A stretch of DNA of 34,364 bases from Dehalococcoidia bacterium (GTDB lineage Bacteria > Chloroflexota > Dehalococcoidia > GIF9 > AB-539-J10): the NCBI GenBank assembly GCA_003552465.1, contig PULQ01000098.1, positions 1-34,364 of the forward strand. The letters run 5' to 3'. Numbering within the stretch: the first letter of the stretch is position 1; each line of letters starts with the position of its first letter. A model generated the notes under the pieces. It searched no databases, was not told the origin of the DNA, and saw only the letters and a program-made list of their open reading frames with translations. The position numbers and the translations under genes are program-made. Shown here piece after piece: positions 1-10,029 of the stretch.

Positions 1-102
1 CGACGGTACGGCTGTCAGAAAATCCTGCCAGGCGAAACCGGTGAACTCGCCAGGCCATTGCTCCTTGAAGGTCGACGGCATACACGGAAACTCTTTCTTC
101 AT
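1..102 (-). CDS. Partial CDS (5' end only, runs off the left edge); weak resemblance to flavin reductase-like proteins
   Basis: Reverse strand reads MKKEFPCMPSTFKEQWPGEFTGFAWQDFLTAVPS with a G-rich stretch (GGGGGATTACT) before the ATG. Too short for firm family assignment. Confidence 0.35.
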   Translation of the reverse strand, partial: MKKEFPCMPSTFKEQWPGEFTGFAWQDFLTAVPS

Positions 103-273
103 AGTAATCCCCCAGCATTATCATCACTAATCATACCATGAGTGTTACCTATGCCTCGGCCTCCTTGACCGTATTCCGTTGCAGCGTTCGCCGGGGAATC
201 CTTTCGGTTCGAAACAACCAGCGACGGGAACCTTAGAGATACAGCCGCCCATTGCCAAAGACCCGCGCTCCTG

Positions 274-1515
274 TTGTCACTGGCACTTAAGATCCGCCAC
301 TTGTGGGCAGATCAAATGCCGCCAATCGTAAGGAGTTACAAGCTACTCCATCTGGTTTGTCCCGTCAAGGCCTCATCGGCCTGCTTGCTGAACATTACCG
401 AGGACTGGCCAGAATGGAGACACAAGATTCAGGAGTTGATTCCGTGGATATGCGGCTATGCGTACGATGCTGTCGGCGAGAAAGCTGTACCGGATCTCAG
501 GCTTGTGAGGAGTCTGAACGTAGAACGTGTGCACGGACTACAGGTGATCTGTGGAATAAAGTATGAGGGCGACCTGATAGAGGGTAGCCAGATCTCGGAC
601 TCCTGCTGCCTTGAGAAGACTACCGCTGGTGCTAGTCTATACTTGGACGCGATGTTCGATGACAAGAACAACGCACATCTGCAGTTCCTGTCTAGCCTCA
701 TGGTTACGCTCCTCGATCCCCACATCGAGGTCCGACGAGTTGAGTGGATCATGGTCCTGAACCAGTACTTTAGGCAAGGCGAGATCAGCGGCATAAACCC
801 GTACAACCCACAATCCTCTGGAGGACCAGCGCAAACGACCGAACCCGTAGGCGAAGAAGAGGGACCCAGTGAAGGAACCGGCGAGGAGGCTAGTGAAGAA
901 GGGGGCGAGGTAAAGGTCACAGCGGAAGACACCCCGATGGATAGTGTCGAGGCTGAAAGAGGGAGAGGTACCTATGGGCGAGCTACGGAGCCCGCGGACG
1001 ACGGGCTCAATGAAGCCCCATCCATCGGAAAACAGAGATCAGGCCGCCGAAAGACCTTCGCGCCGAGCTATCGAGGGGGAGGAGCGGTGAAGCCACATGC
1101 TGTTAACTATGCGTATGAGAGAGACTGGGTGAGGAAGGAGGCGCAGAACTTCTGCCAGGTCTGTGTACTCTCTTGTGAAAGCTGTGGCAGTAGGCAACAG
1201 GGGCAGTGTTCATGTGAGGTAAGGAAGAACGCAGAACGTGCACTAGTGCACCACCACCTGCAACCTTATGGAGGAGACTGGAAGCGGGATGTGCGAGGAA
1301 ACCTGATAGTACTCTGCGCATACCATCACAAGCAATTGGACGGCACCGACGTGCGGTTAGGATATCTCAGAGGCAAAGCACTCCTGGAAACACGGGCAAA
1401 CGATCTGGTTCTGTCGGTGTATCCCAAGAACAAGGACGAGACAGAGGTCAAGATCAGACTCTCGAAGAGCCATTTCGACGAGTTCGTAAAGTATACACGG
1501 ACTGGCGCCCAATAA
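274..1515 (+). CDS. HNH-type nuclease domain protein (C-terminal domain), possibly the tail of a larger protein
   Basis: 413-aa ORF. C-terminus has CQVC, CESCG and HHHLQPYGGDWKRDVRGNLIVLCAYHHKQLDG (HNH-like). Acidic low-complexity linker at about residues 190-220. TTG start with no clear RBS. Confidence 0.6.
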   Translation: MSLALKIRHLWADQMPPIVRSYKLLHLVCPVKASSACLLNITEDWPEWRHKIQELIPWICGYAYDAVGEKAVPDLRLVRSLNVERVHGLQVICGIKYEGDLIEGSQISDSCCLEKTTAGASLYLDAMFDDKNNAHLQFLSSLMVTLLDPHIEVRRVEWIMVLNQYFRQGEISGINPYNPQSSGGPAQTTEPVGEEEGPSEGTGEEASEEGGEVKVTAEDTPMDSVEAERGRGTYGRATEPADDGLNEAPSIGKQRSGRRKTFAPSYRGGGAVKPHAVNYAYERDWVRKEAQNFCQVCVLSCESCGSRQQGQCSCEVRKNAERALVHHHLQPYGGDWKRDVRGNLIVLCAYHHKQLDGTDVRLGYLRGKALLETRANDLVLSVYPKNKDETEVKIRLSKSHFDEFVKYTRTGAQ

Positions 1516-1794
1516 CAGTGAAGGCAGATGTCAATGCAGTGGTGCCATCTGATATGCGTGCGATATTCATGGTCATCCGCAATGCAATGCCGGACTGAGG
1601 GCCGCGACCCCGTTCATGTGATCCCGTCCTCCTTGACCCGTTGCAGCAGACCCCTGTTGTTGGTGATGCGCCATACTCACTTGCAGCAGGTCTGTCTGGC
1701 ATGGGGTCTCCAGAGTCCTTGGGCCACGGTTGGTTCGCTGACGGGGACTGTCCCTCATAAGCTTCGCGGAGGCCCGGAAGATCATGCAGTCTAT

Positions 1795-2412
1795 CTACTG
1801 CACAAGTATGCCGCAACCTTGCGACAGCTCCACAAGCTTGGCATGTTCCTGCGCAGTGAGAGGTCTGACTGCATTGATACCTTGGAATAGCTGGCCAGTT
1901 GTATCTACCTTCATGTTACCCCGGAAGAAGTGTAGCTCGCGAATGAGTTGCTCAGCATCCGGGCCAGTCTCTACGTCAAAGTAGCGACAAGCTTGGGGAT
2001 TCCCAAGCGCACAGTATTTGCCATATCTGGCACCCTGATCACCAAACTGGTTCCGGCGGATGACGTCCACTACCAAGTCCATGGCCAACACATAAGTCGT
2101 CTCATCCCTGCGAGTGAAAGCCCAGATGTGATCTCGTCTTCTCAGTGAACGCATCAGTCCGTTGTCGTGATTAAGCTGATACGTCATGCCTAACAGCCGC
2201 ATGTCACTCTCATAGTTCTTCCACGTCCAGAAGAAGAGCAGAGAGCTCGCCGGAGGAATCCTGAGAGGATCCGAACTCTGGTACAGTACCCTGTCGAGTC
2301 TACCTACGGCAGACGACGGCACCACGAGGCCTGTGCTGCAGTCAATCCACTGTCCACTCACGCGCCTGTAGAGCTTGTCATCAATCTCTACTTGTTCTTG
2401 GCTATCATCCAT
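1795..2412 (-). CDS. Hypothetical protein (205 aa)
   Basis: Intact ORF with ATG start and non-repetitive globular-looking sequence; no family recognised. Confidence 0.6.
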   Translation of the reverse strand: MDDSQEQVEIDDKLYRRVSGQWIDCSTGLVVPSSAVGRLDRVLYQSSDPLRIPPASSLLFFWTWKNYESDMRLLGMTYQLNHDNGLMRSLRRRDHIWAFTRRDETTYVLAMDLVVDVIRRNQFGDQGARYGKYCALGNPQACRYFDVETGPDAEQLIRELHFFRGNMKVDTTGQLFQGINAVRPLTAQEHAKLVELSQGCGILVQ

Positions 2413-2502
2413 CTGTTACCCCACTGCTCGCCTGCTAGATGCACATGAGGCCGACTGCGGCACTACTCACCTCTGTGGCGTCTTCCATCACCAGGCCTTA
2501 GC

Positions 2503-2521
2503 ACTCGTGTGTTACACGAGT
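2503..2521. repeat. Perfect 8-bp inverted repeat (actcgtgt-gtt-acacgagt)
   Basis: Read directly; lies between the genes at 2609-3640 and 1795-2412. No T-tract on either side. Confidence 0.55.
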
Positions 2522-2608
2522 CACATACGGACAGGAACCTACAGACCCAACAGGATACTGCGTTTCGCACCCGGGAGTCCTCATTTCTCAATGGGATGAC
2601 CGTCACAG

Positions 2609-3640
2609 CTATACTCCCTTCCTGAAGTACCTTGCATCCATGTACTCAATCCAGTTCTTGTATTCGGGGGATTTAGCATGTTGCTTCACCGTGCTCCAAA
2701 GCTCATCCGCGTAGATGGATCGGAAGATGACCGGCTCTGCAAACAGGTGTGCTGCGATCTCAGATACGGTCTCATTGCTTCCATACTTGTCTTTCAGCCA
2801 GGGAGACGTGATCCTCCTGCCAAATGCCAGGTTATGCCGCGGATAGACAGGGATCACATACACCTGATCGAGTTCCCTGTCCTCGAAGATCATCTTCTGC
2901 CCAAGCAACCCCATCCTGAGTATCTGATAGAACGGCTCGTAGAGAACAGCATCCAGAGGTATCTCTCTTGAGAACACCGATCCACGCGCCTCAAGATACG
3001 GCGTGTAGGTCTCCCTTCGCGTCCTCCCTGCACTGCCGTCGCCGAGAAAGTCCCCTCGATACTCCTCCACCAACTTCCACTCAAAGAAGAACCCGACCCT
3101 TCTGCCTTTAGCAATCCCACTGACAAAGGCATCGATGCTGGTCGCATTCGCACCCCTTGAGTATCTCTTCTTCTCCAGCGTCTCCTTGGTCCCGACCCAC
3201 TCGAACTCAACAAGGCTCTTGAGTTTCCGACCTTCCTCACGACCAGTACTGCTGATCTCAGTCACGCTATCCACGCCGGGTTCAATAGACCTCAAGAGGG
3301 CACTCAACAGCCCTACATCGTCCTTGATCGGATACCAGAAGTTCACACAAAACACCTGAGAGCTTGCCATGTTCCTGGTAGGACCGTCCCTGGAGAAATC
3401 ATCGCCACTCCTGGCTGACTTCCACCACTTGATTCTCCGATCTGCGAAAAACCTCATTGCCCGTTCATCGCCCCGGATTCCCGGGAAGAGGTTCTCCATC
3501 TCATGGCCATGCGCCAGCAGATGGGGGTTTCGCCGTCCCTTCAAGTCACTCTCCACGGGCTGCCTGGCCCGAGCGGAGATGGTTGGGGAGGCGTCCCGGA
3601 AGCGCGCTTGTGCCTCTCTTATCTTCGTCCCGAATGTCAT
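2609..3640 (-). CDS. PGN_0703-like putative restriction endonuclease (PD-(D/E)XK type)
   Basis: Start trimmed to MTFGTKIREAQ at 3640, preceded by CAGGAGGATAGC. GANATSIDAF...RVGFFFEWKLVEEY fits a D...E-x-K nuclease core. Confidence 0.65.
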   Translation of the reverse strand: MTFGTKIREAQARFRDASPTISARARQPVESDLKGRRNPHLLAHGHEMENLFPGIRGDERAMRFFADRRIKWWKSARSGDDFSRDGPTRNMASSQVFCVNFWYPIKDDVGLLSALLRSIEPGVDSVTEISSTGREEGRKLKSLVEFEWVGTKETLEKKRYSRGANATSIDAFVSGIAKGRRVGFFFEWKLVEEYRGDFLGDGSAGRTRRETYTPYLEARGSVFSREIPLDAVLYEPFYQILRMGLLGQKMIFEDRELDQVYVIPVYPRHNLAFGRRITSPWLKDKYGSNETVSEIAAHLFAEPVIFRSIYADELWSTVKQHAKSPEYKNWIEYMDARYFRKGV

Positions 3641-3929
3641 GCTATCCTCCTGTCTGACGATGATCCTGGGTTGCCTGCAGCAGGTCTCGCCGTCGTGTAG
3701 GCCCGGCCGACCGGCTTGCGAGCAAATCGGTGACGTGCAGACCAGAGGTTGCTGCAAGCGAGAGCGTGAGTACTGTTGTTCTAGGTACTGCCCCCGGTCT
3801 GCTCTGCAATCCCAGTTTAAGCAACTCTCCTTAGATGGATCTTACTCGAATAGTATATTGGCCGAGGCAGCTCGGCAATCACCCAAAGGTACCATGTGGG
3901 TTACACCCTGGAGATTGCCTCCGCATATC

Positions 3930-4661
3930 TCACCCAAGTGCTGCCCACTGCACCAGAGTCTCAGATGATGGAAGGCCGATTCTTCTCCCATCTTTGCGAG
4001 GCACCGTCACCCAGGCATACTCATTGATGAGCTCTATCACAGTCGACTCCGGTCGCCCCAGCCTGTGTGGGAGATCCTCTATCCCAAAGCCATGGTTCCG
4101 ACAGAGATTGTCCACGTGTAGAGTCAGGTCTCGCATGGAAAGGAGATAATCGAGATACCTTCTGAGGCTACGCTCCTGCTTGAGCGCGGTTCTCATCGCA
4201 TCATCCCAAGGCATCAGTGCCCTCGGCCGGATAGCGAACAGGATCTTAGAGGCTGCGGTCTGCCCAATCCGAACCTTACGTCTCCCACCGTCACGAACAC
4301 GCCATGCCCCCAGCCTGCCCTTGAGAGACGCATAGGCACTGGAGGCCGCAGATAGCTCCCCATGGTCGGCCTGCCAAAGAGGCTTCTCCTCTTCGAGTAA
4401 TCTGGCACTGGCTGCCTTATGCCACGCAAGAATGCTATCCGCCGCGGTGTCATGATAGTCTTCCGACAGGTGTCTGCACCCCCAATCGTTCAGCCAACGA
4501 ACTACCGCATTGCAGTGTTCCTTGATAGAGAGATCCACGCGATTGCCCGTAGCATCCCTCAACTTGGACAGCGAAGTATTGTAGGGGGTCAAAGACCTGA
4601 ACAACAGACCGGCTATTGCCAGTCGGCCCAGCGTAACGTGATCGACATTCATGAACTGCAA
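3930..4661 (-). CDS. Hypothetical protein (243 aa) with a 'TAASKILFAIRPRALMPWDDAMR' motif
   Basis: Intact ORF ending 27 nt downstream of the Mrr-like gene's stop; shares a motif with the CDS at 31434-32282. Confidence 0.6.
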   Translation of the reverse strand: MQFMNVDHVTLGRLAIAGLLFRSLTPYNTSLSKLRDATGNRVDLSIKEHCNAVVRWLNDWGCRHLSEDYHDTAADSILAWHKAASARLLEEEKPLWQADHGELSAASSAYASLKGRLGAWRVRDGGRRKVRIGQTAASKILFAIRPRALMPWDDAMRTALKQERSLRRYLDYLLSMRDLTLHVDNLCRNHGFGIEDLPHRLGRPESTVIELINEYAWVTVPRKDGRRIGLPSSETLVQWAALG

Positions 4662-4688
4662 GACAACCGTACCTATAGCGTGGGGCTG

Positions 4689-5690
4689 CTATCCTGTTAC
4701 AAGCGCCCATATCCTCTTGAGTGGCAACTCAGCCTTCAGGACATCGTCAAACCGGTCATAGTACTTGAACACTTCCCCGAGGAGAGTACCCTGGTCCCAT
4801 AACCTGATGGCAAAGAAAGCATCGCTTGCCTCTTTGATACATGCGCCGTTAAACCCACCCCATGCCACTAACAGTCCTTGTTCCGCCCTGACGCGCGACA
4901 TCACTCCCTGCAATTCCCTGAGGACCCGAACATCCACTTGAGAAGAGGAAGACTTGACCTGCACGCAGAGCCAGGGTTTATTGAACCCCAGAGGGCCTGA
5001 TGCTGCGAGGATATCAATACCCCCATCCGGGCCAGGGGATGACCTTCTGGTTACATAGCCCTGTGCGTGCAGGATCGCCTCGACCAGCCTGGCAAAGTCA
5101 TGTCCCCTGAATCTGGTTCCGATATACTTGGTAATCTGGTCTCTGGCTGACTCTTCTATGTCTACCGTCTCTTCGGTGATGACCTCCTCCGGCTCCTCTG
5201 CCTCAGGTTGCTCCTCTGACTTCAGCAGGCTCAGAACTCTGTTCTCGGCATCGTGTCGCTTGATTCGGCAGACTGTCATGAAAGCTCCCAACGAGTAAAG
5301 AATGTCCTGGTCAAAAGCAGAACGCCTTATCGTCTTCAGCCATCTGACTCGACGAATGTGCTTGATGTTATCGGCAAGCTCTTTGTACTCGTATGTGCCT
5401 TCAACCCTACCAATGGCTATGGCCGCTTGGGTCTTAAGGGGTAGTGCCACCAGGTCCCCAACCTGTATCTCACGCGCGAATCTCCATACCTGCCCAACCT
5501 CGTTGGCGATCTGATTCTTCTTTGCCTTTGGATGGATCTGCGTGTACAGCCTGGTAAGTTCGCTCCTACTCTTCAGGCGCGAGAGGTCTGGCAACTCGTT
5601 CCAGCCGATCGTCACAACGTCGTTATCCAGCGCCCCCTGTTCCTGCTCTCCATGTCTTCCTGCCCTTACCAGCCATAAGCTCATAGACAC
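4689..5690 (-). CDS. Mrr-like restriction endonuclease with an N-terminal possible PUA/EVE-like domain
   Basis: C-terminal FRGHDFARLVEAILHAQGYVTRRSSPGPDGGIDILA...WLCVQVKSSSSQVD matches the Mrr_cat pattern (G-x-D-x-G-x-D ... Q-x-K). Confidence 0.8.
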   Translation of the reverse strand: MSMSLWLVRAGRHGEQEQGALDNDVVTIGWNELPDLSRLKSRSELTRLYTQIHPKAKKNQIANEVGQVWRFAREIQVGDLVALPLKTQAAIAIGRVEGTYEYKELADNIKHIRRVRWLKTIRRSAFDQDILYSLGAFMTVCRIKRHDAENRVLSLLKSEEQPEAEEPEEVITEETVDIEESARDQITKYIGTRFRGHDFARLVEAILHAQGYVTRRSSPGPDGGIDILAASGPLGFNKPWLCVQVKSSSSQVDVRVLRELQGVMSRVRAEQGLLVAWGGFNGACIKEASDAFFAIRLWDQGTLLGEVFKYYDRFDDVLKAELPLKRIWALVTG

Positions 5691-5708
5691 CTCCTGTGCA
5701 TAGCAGTG

Positions 5709-8700
5709 CTATCGCTCTGATGCTTCCTCCACCAGGGCTATCTCTTCCTCGGTTAGCCCGTAGAGCTTGCATACAATCGCATCAACTGACTCCTGTAGCA
5801 TCTGGAGTTCTTGCCTGAGCCCCGAGACTGCTTCGACAATGTGTTGCTTCTTGCGCTCGAACTCGTTATGGTCTTTGGGTACTATAGGCATGTCCCTGAT
5901 CGAGGACCAGAGAACTCCCTCATGATTGGTGAGGATGTCCCCGATGGTCTTGAGCAGATCCTTATCTCCTGTCAGCGTAACAGCCCTTCTGCCCTTGCCG
6001 TGAAGTCTCAGTTCTGCCTCACCCGAGGTTACTGAGACCTCACCAACCCTGCTCAACACAAACTGCGGCTTTTCCAGATCCTGCTCATGCTCGACTTCGA
6101 TCCCGGGATGAGTCCTGAGAGAGAATCTGTTCTCAGGAGATAGGCACTCAGCGATGGACTCGAGATCAAGATCGGGCAGAGGGTCCTTATCTTTCAGACG
6201 GGTCAGTCTTGTCCCGCGAGAATACCTTGAGTAGGCGGCAAGTTCGCCCATCTTACTCCTGATCTTCGTGACCCGCTCCACAATGTCATCGTGTAACCTG
6301 ACATCTTTGGGGTCATCGAAATCTATGCGGCGTATGGGGATCCTAGAAAGCGGCGTACCTACATACTCTCTTGCCTCACCTTTCGCCTTTCTGGTCTCGG
6401 AAAACCAGAAATCCATTAGCGTGGAATTCAGGATGGCCAAAACATATGCGAGTCTTATGCCTTGAGTCGGACAACCGACGAAAAACACGTCCGACATTGC
6501 ATACAAGGGTGTGCTGTCAAACGCGAATGTGTTGCGGGGCGCTCTGTTGGGCGTAACAAGCTTCTCTGTATCGAAGATTGTCTGCTCCCTCTCGCGATGC
6601 AGCCTGTACCACGGGTAATCCTCTCCATAGGTGCTGAGTCGATTCTCCAGAATCGGTCGAAACTTCTCTAAGTGGGCTCGGATAGCAGGATACTTGTGAA
6701 TGTCCGTATCGTTTGTCGTGTAGATGATGAACCGCGGATTCTCCGAACTCCTGTTGACGTAATAGCGGTCAATATCTGAGTTCTTACAGAAAGGCTTCAC
6801 CAACGCCCTCTCCTCATCAGATAGGTTCAGTGCGTTCAGTTCACCTTCGTTCAGAACAAAGATGCCGTCGCCAACTCTGATGTTGTGGCGAGAAAGCAAT
6901 TCCTGGGGTATGAGTTTGATGTTCTTGCTACTAACTCTGTCTGCTCCTGACAGTATCCCTTGACTAACTCCGCAGATGTCACCGAGGGGGAACCCTTGTC
7001 GACTGATCTTACCCTGGATCTTCTGAGCCTCACCACTCTGTGTGAAATGCCATGCCTTGTGACTCAAAGCCCCTTGCTCTGCCGTGTTCAAGAATACCTG
7101 GATGTACTCGTCCTGCCACTTGTCTCTATCAATGTGCTCCTCAATATGTCGAGTTAGTAACCTTAGCTTTTCCCTGATCGTATCTCCTTGCAGGTCTTGG
7201 GGACCAGCCACGACCCGGACAATCTTGATTCGGTTGTCGTCCCTTTCAGCTCTTCTGCCCGCTGAACACTTCTCCAATGTGAACACCATGTTGTGCTGCC
7301 CCTTGGCGTGCTCGAATACCTTCACATCTTGGAAGAATATCATCTCCCTGATCTTTGCATTTTCCAGGATGTAGGTGCGTAACTTGGAGGCGCCGTCTGC
7401 AGTTGGCCAGTAGTCGGTGGTTATGAAGCCTAGCTTGCCTCCTTCCTGTAGTTTGGAGAGCCCTAGTACAATGAAGAAATACAGGTAATCCATCTTACCC
7501 TGATAGAAGTTTCGCCAATACGGAAAACGCGCCAGAGTTGCTCGAAAGAGCTCCTTGTTTCCCTTTTCTCCCACATAAGGGGGATTGGCGCAGCAGTAGG
7601 AGAACTCGCCATCGCAGATCTTCTTGATCTTCTGATACATAACCTGCTTCTGGCTTTCCACGGGCAGCAAATCTCGTGTCTGGTCGAAGTTACAGTCCTC
7701 AGGCTCAAGAGCAAGCTGCTCGGGATTGTAGAGGGACAGAGCATCAACCGGGATGACACCCATAGCCGGAGTGCCTTTTGCCACGACCCCTTTCTTCATC
7801 TCCATCATGCGCTTGATAGTGGGAGTAAGCTGGATCAGAAGGTTCACCTCAGTGATGTAATAGGGAAAACGAGAGATCTCGCTACCGAACACACCAGTCA
7901 GAATGCAGGTGCGAAGGTCCAGCAGATCATCGAAATCGTTGCTGTCTATCCTGGATTCCTCTCTCATGCGCCTAACCGCCTCAACCAGGAAACCGCCAGA
8001 ACCCGTGGCAGGGTCGAAGATAAGCCTTGGCTTACGCATCCCTTCTCTGTATGCAAAGAAATCCTCGTCTCTGGTGAACCCTACTCTGTTCCAGATGAAC
8101 TCAACTATCTCCCTCGGCGTGTAATACTGCCCCTTCTGTTTCTTATCTACCTTATCGATATACGCCTCATAGATTGAGCCCAGAACATCCTGATCGAGCT
8201 TTCCCAAGTGGAAATTTGAGAGTTCATAAAGCGTCTCAATAAGGGTCTCGTCTGAGGGTTCATACCAGGTGTAGTTGTTGTCCACATTGAAGAGCCATCG
8301 ATAACGCTCAGCTGCCAGTTGGAACGCGTATTTCAGTACCCGGCGAATCTCCCTGTTGAAGCTCTCATACCACCTCGCGAGGCCCCCGTCGTACAGGGTC
8401 TGATCAACAAACCCGATGTCTTCCCACGCCCTGGCTAGAAGCAGCTTGGTCATCGCGAAATACCCGATCCGGAAGAAGAAGAGGTCCAACGCTCTCCCTA
8501 ACACGCTCGGGGGTTGGGCATCGAGAATCTGGCAGAACGTCTGCAGTGTCACCACCTCCATCTCTCTTCCGCGCTCGATTTCCGAGGCAATCATCTCCAC
8601 CTCTTGGGCAATGGCGATTGCCCTTTCCGGCTCATGTTCCTTCAAGAAGAGAAGCTCCTCTCTTCTTGAGCGTACATCATCGTAGATACGTTCTACTACG

Positions 8701-9347
8701 TAGTGCAGACGCCTAGTCAGGAGGTCGATGTTAAGTAGTTCGCTTCCCGTCCACTGCTTGGCCTCCGCAACTCTTCGGAGTTTCTGCTCAATCGTTAACG
8801 GGGTGTACTGGAAAGACTGGACGAACCGGAGAAAGCGTCTGGTGTTCTGACTCTCAAGAACACCAGTTCGGTTTCCTTCAAAGTCCCTGTGCAGTTCGAC
8901 GAAGCTGAAGCTGAACGATTCTATCGGTTCTGAGGATTCACACGTATATACCCCAAGGTCGCGCATATTGACCAGAATCCCGTACTTGAGGTCCTCCATC
9001 TCGATGTAGCTCTTGATCTGCCCATGCCATTTGGAGAGGTCGGCCGTGTCCATCCCTTTGCAGTCAAACAGGAACGGGTGAGTACGGGTATCGGCAGGGA
9101 CGAAATCGGGAGTGCGTCCGCCGGCTACTGCTTCCTCAACACCAACAGTCTCACCAAGGGTGAACCCGAGTATCTGCTCCAATAGCTTAGGGAACAGTAT
9201 AGGCGCTATGAGCTTTCTCTCGTCAGCCCAGCCGCCGGAGACATACTCAAGATAGGTACTGGCTTTGCCGTCTGAGTAGCGCTTGTAGTCTACAGAGTTG
9301 AGAATGGATACAGTTGCCCTTATGGTGTCTATCTCTGTCTGTGCCAT
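5709..9347 (-). CDS. Single-chain type IIG (Eco57I-like) restriction-modification enzyme
   Basis: 1212 aa. N-terminal PDFVPADTRTHPFLFDCKG nuclease-like motif; methyltransferase motifs FDPATGSGGFLVEAVRRM and NPPYVGEKGNKELF; C-terminal TaqI-like specificity region. Confidence 0.88.
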   Translation of the reverse strand: MAQTEIDTIRATVSILNSVDYKRYSDGKASTYLEYVSGGWADERKLIAPILFPKLLEQILGFTLGETVGVEEAVAGGRTPDFVPADTRTHPFLFDCKGMDTADLSKWHGQIKSYIEMEDLKYGILVNMRDLGVYTCESSEPIESFSFSFVELHRDFEGNRTGVLESQNTRRFLRFVQSFQYTPLTIEQKLRRVAEAKQWTGSELLNIDLLTRRLHYVVERIYDDVRSRREELLFLKEHEPERAIAIAQEVEMIASEIERGREMEVVTLQTFCQILDAQPPSVLGRALDLFFFRIGYFAMTKLLLARAWEDIGFVDQTLYDGGLARWYESFNREIRRVLKYAFQLAAERYRWLFNVDNNYTWYEPSDETLIETLYELSNFHLGKLDQDVLGSIYEAYIDKVDKKQKGQYYTPREIVEFIWNRVGFTRDEDFFAYREGMRKPRLIFDPATGSGGFLVEAVRRMREESRIDSNDFDDLLDLRTCILTGVFGSEISRFPYYITEVNLLIQLTPTIKRMMEMKKGVVAKGTPAMGVIPVDALSLYNPEQLALEPEDCNFDQTRDLLPVESQKQVMYQKIKKICDGEFSYCCANPPYVGEKGNKELFRATLARFPYWRNFYQGKMDYLYFFIVLGLSKLQEGGKLGFITTDYWPTADGASKLRTYILENAKIREMIFFQDVKVFEHAKGQHNMVFTLEKCSAGRRAERDDNRIKIVRVVAGPQDLQGDTIREKLRLLTRHIEEHIDRDKWQDEYIQVFLNTAEQGALSHKAWHFTQSGEAQKIQGKISRQGFPLGDICGVSQGILSGADRVSSKNIKLIPQELLSRHNIRVGDGIFVLNEGELNALNLSDEERALVKPFCKNSDIDRYYVNRSSENPRFIIYTTNDTDIHKYPAIRAHLEKFRPILENRLSTYGEDYPWYRLHREREQTIFDTEKLVTPNRAPRNTFAFDSTPLYAMSDVFFVGCPTQGIRLAYVLAILNSTLMDFWFSETRKAKGEAREYVGTPLSRIPIRRIDFDDPKDVRLHDDIVERVTKIRSKMGELAAYSRYSRGTRLTRLKDKDPLPDLDLESIAECLSPENRFSLRTHPGIEVEHEQDLEKPQFVLSRVGEVSVTSGEAELRLHGKGRRAVTLTGDKDLLKTIGDILTNHEGVLWSSIRDMPIVPKDHNEFERKKQHIVEAVSGLRQELQMLQESVDAIVCKLYGLTEEEIALVEEASER

Positions 9348-9420
9348 TCCCGACAGACCTCCTAAGCGATCTAGGTCTCTAGACTAACAGCCAGCAAGCC
9401 CTGACTCTCGGCCACAGCTA

Positions 9421-9481
9421 GCACACAGTCAGTTGTTATAGCTAACCAGAGACATTTCAGACAGGGCCACCGACTGTGTGC
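9421..9481. repeat. Perfect 10-bp inverted repeat flanking a 41-nt spacer upstream of the type IIG gene
   Basis: gcacacagtc at 9421-9430 and gactgtgtgc at 9472-9481. Confidence 0.55.
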
Positions 9482-9645
9482 CACAATCAGGATGGTGCCC
9501 TCCAACCATGGTCATTATAGCATGGCATATCGCTCAATCGGGTCAGCGTCACAAGCAACCATCCGTCACCGTATGCGATGCTGGCAGATAGACAAGAACA
9601 GCCACTGCAACCACGATTGGCGACAAGCTGCGCCGATGCCTACAC

Positions 9646-9927
9646 CTACTCGTCAAGCTGATATAGCCTTACATACAGTTTGAACCCCTTGTCCGGGTTT
9701 CTCTTCCCGAAGCGTGCATCGATCTCTATGTGGTTCCTTTTGTGCTTCTTAGCGTGACTCAGACAGGCGACCAGGTCTTTTCGTAGTTTGTCTGCGTTCT
9801 CCAGGTTGAGCACAAGCTTGACGCCATAAGGACCTCCCTTGCTCTTGATAAAATCCACGGCCTGGTAACGATTGTGCCATATCTTGCCTGCGCCGTATGG
9901 CAGCGGTCCCGAATCAAGATGCTTCAT
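9646..9927 (-). CDS. Small hypothetical protein (93 aa)
   Basis: Intact ORF, ATG start preceded by AAGGAGGACACATGAAG-like RBS context; basic composition. Confidence 0.55.
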   Translation of the reverse strand: MKHLDSGPLPYGAGKIWHNRYQAVDFIKSKGGPYGVKLVLNLENADKLRKDLVACLSHAKKHKRNHIEIDARFGKRNPDKGFKLYVRLYQLDE

Positions 9928-10029
9928 GTGTCCTCCTTAGATACTGTTGTATGAGATAGTCTACCCCAGGCGAGTAACCTCAGGCAAGAGGCAAACTGGT
10001 TGCCCGAACACATTCAAGCCGACTGCTCA

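Noticed and set aside
456-932. 158-aa minus-strand ORF antisense to the HNH gene
   Set aside because: Low-complexity Ser/Pro-rich product mirroring the acidic linker of the opposite strand; typical shadow ORF.
160-1650. Repeated string cctccttgacc followed by cgttgcagc (at 160 and 1628)
   Set aside because: Short and interrupted by 5 nt in one copy; likely chance, no further shared flanks.
3369-3968. 199-aa plus-strand ORF
   Set aside because: Mostly antisense to the PGN_0703-like gene; no domain features and biased composition.
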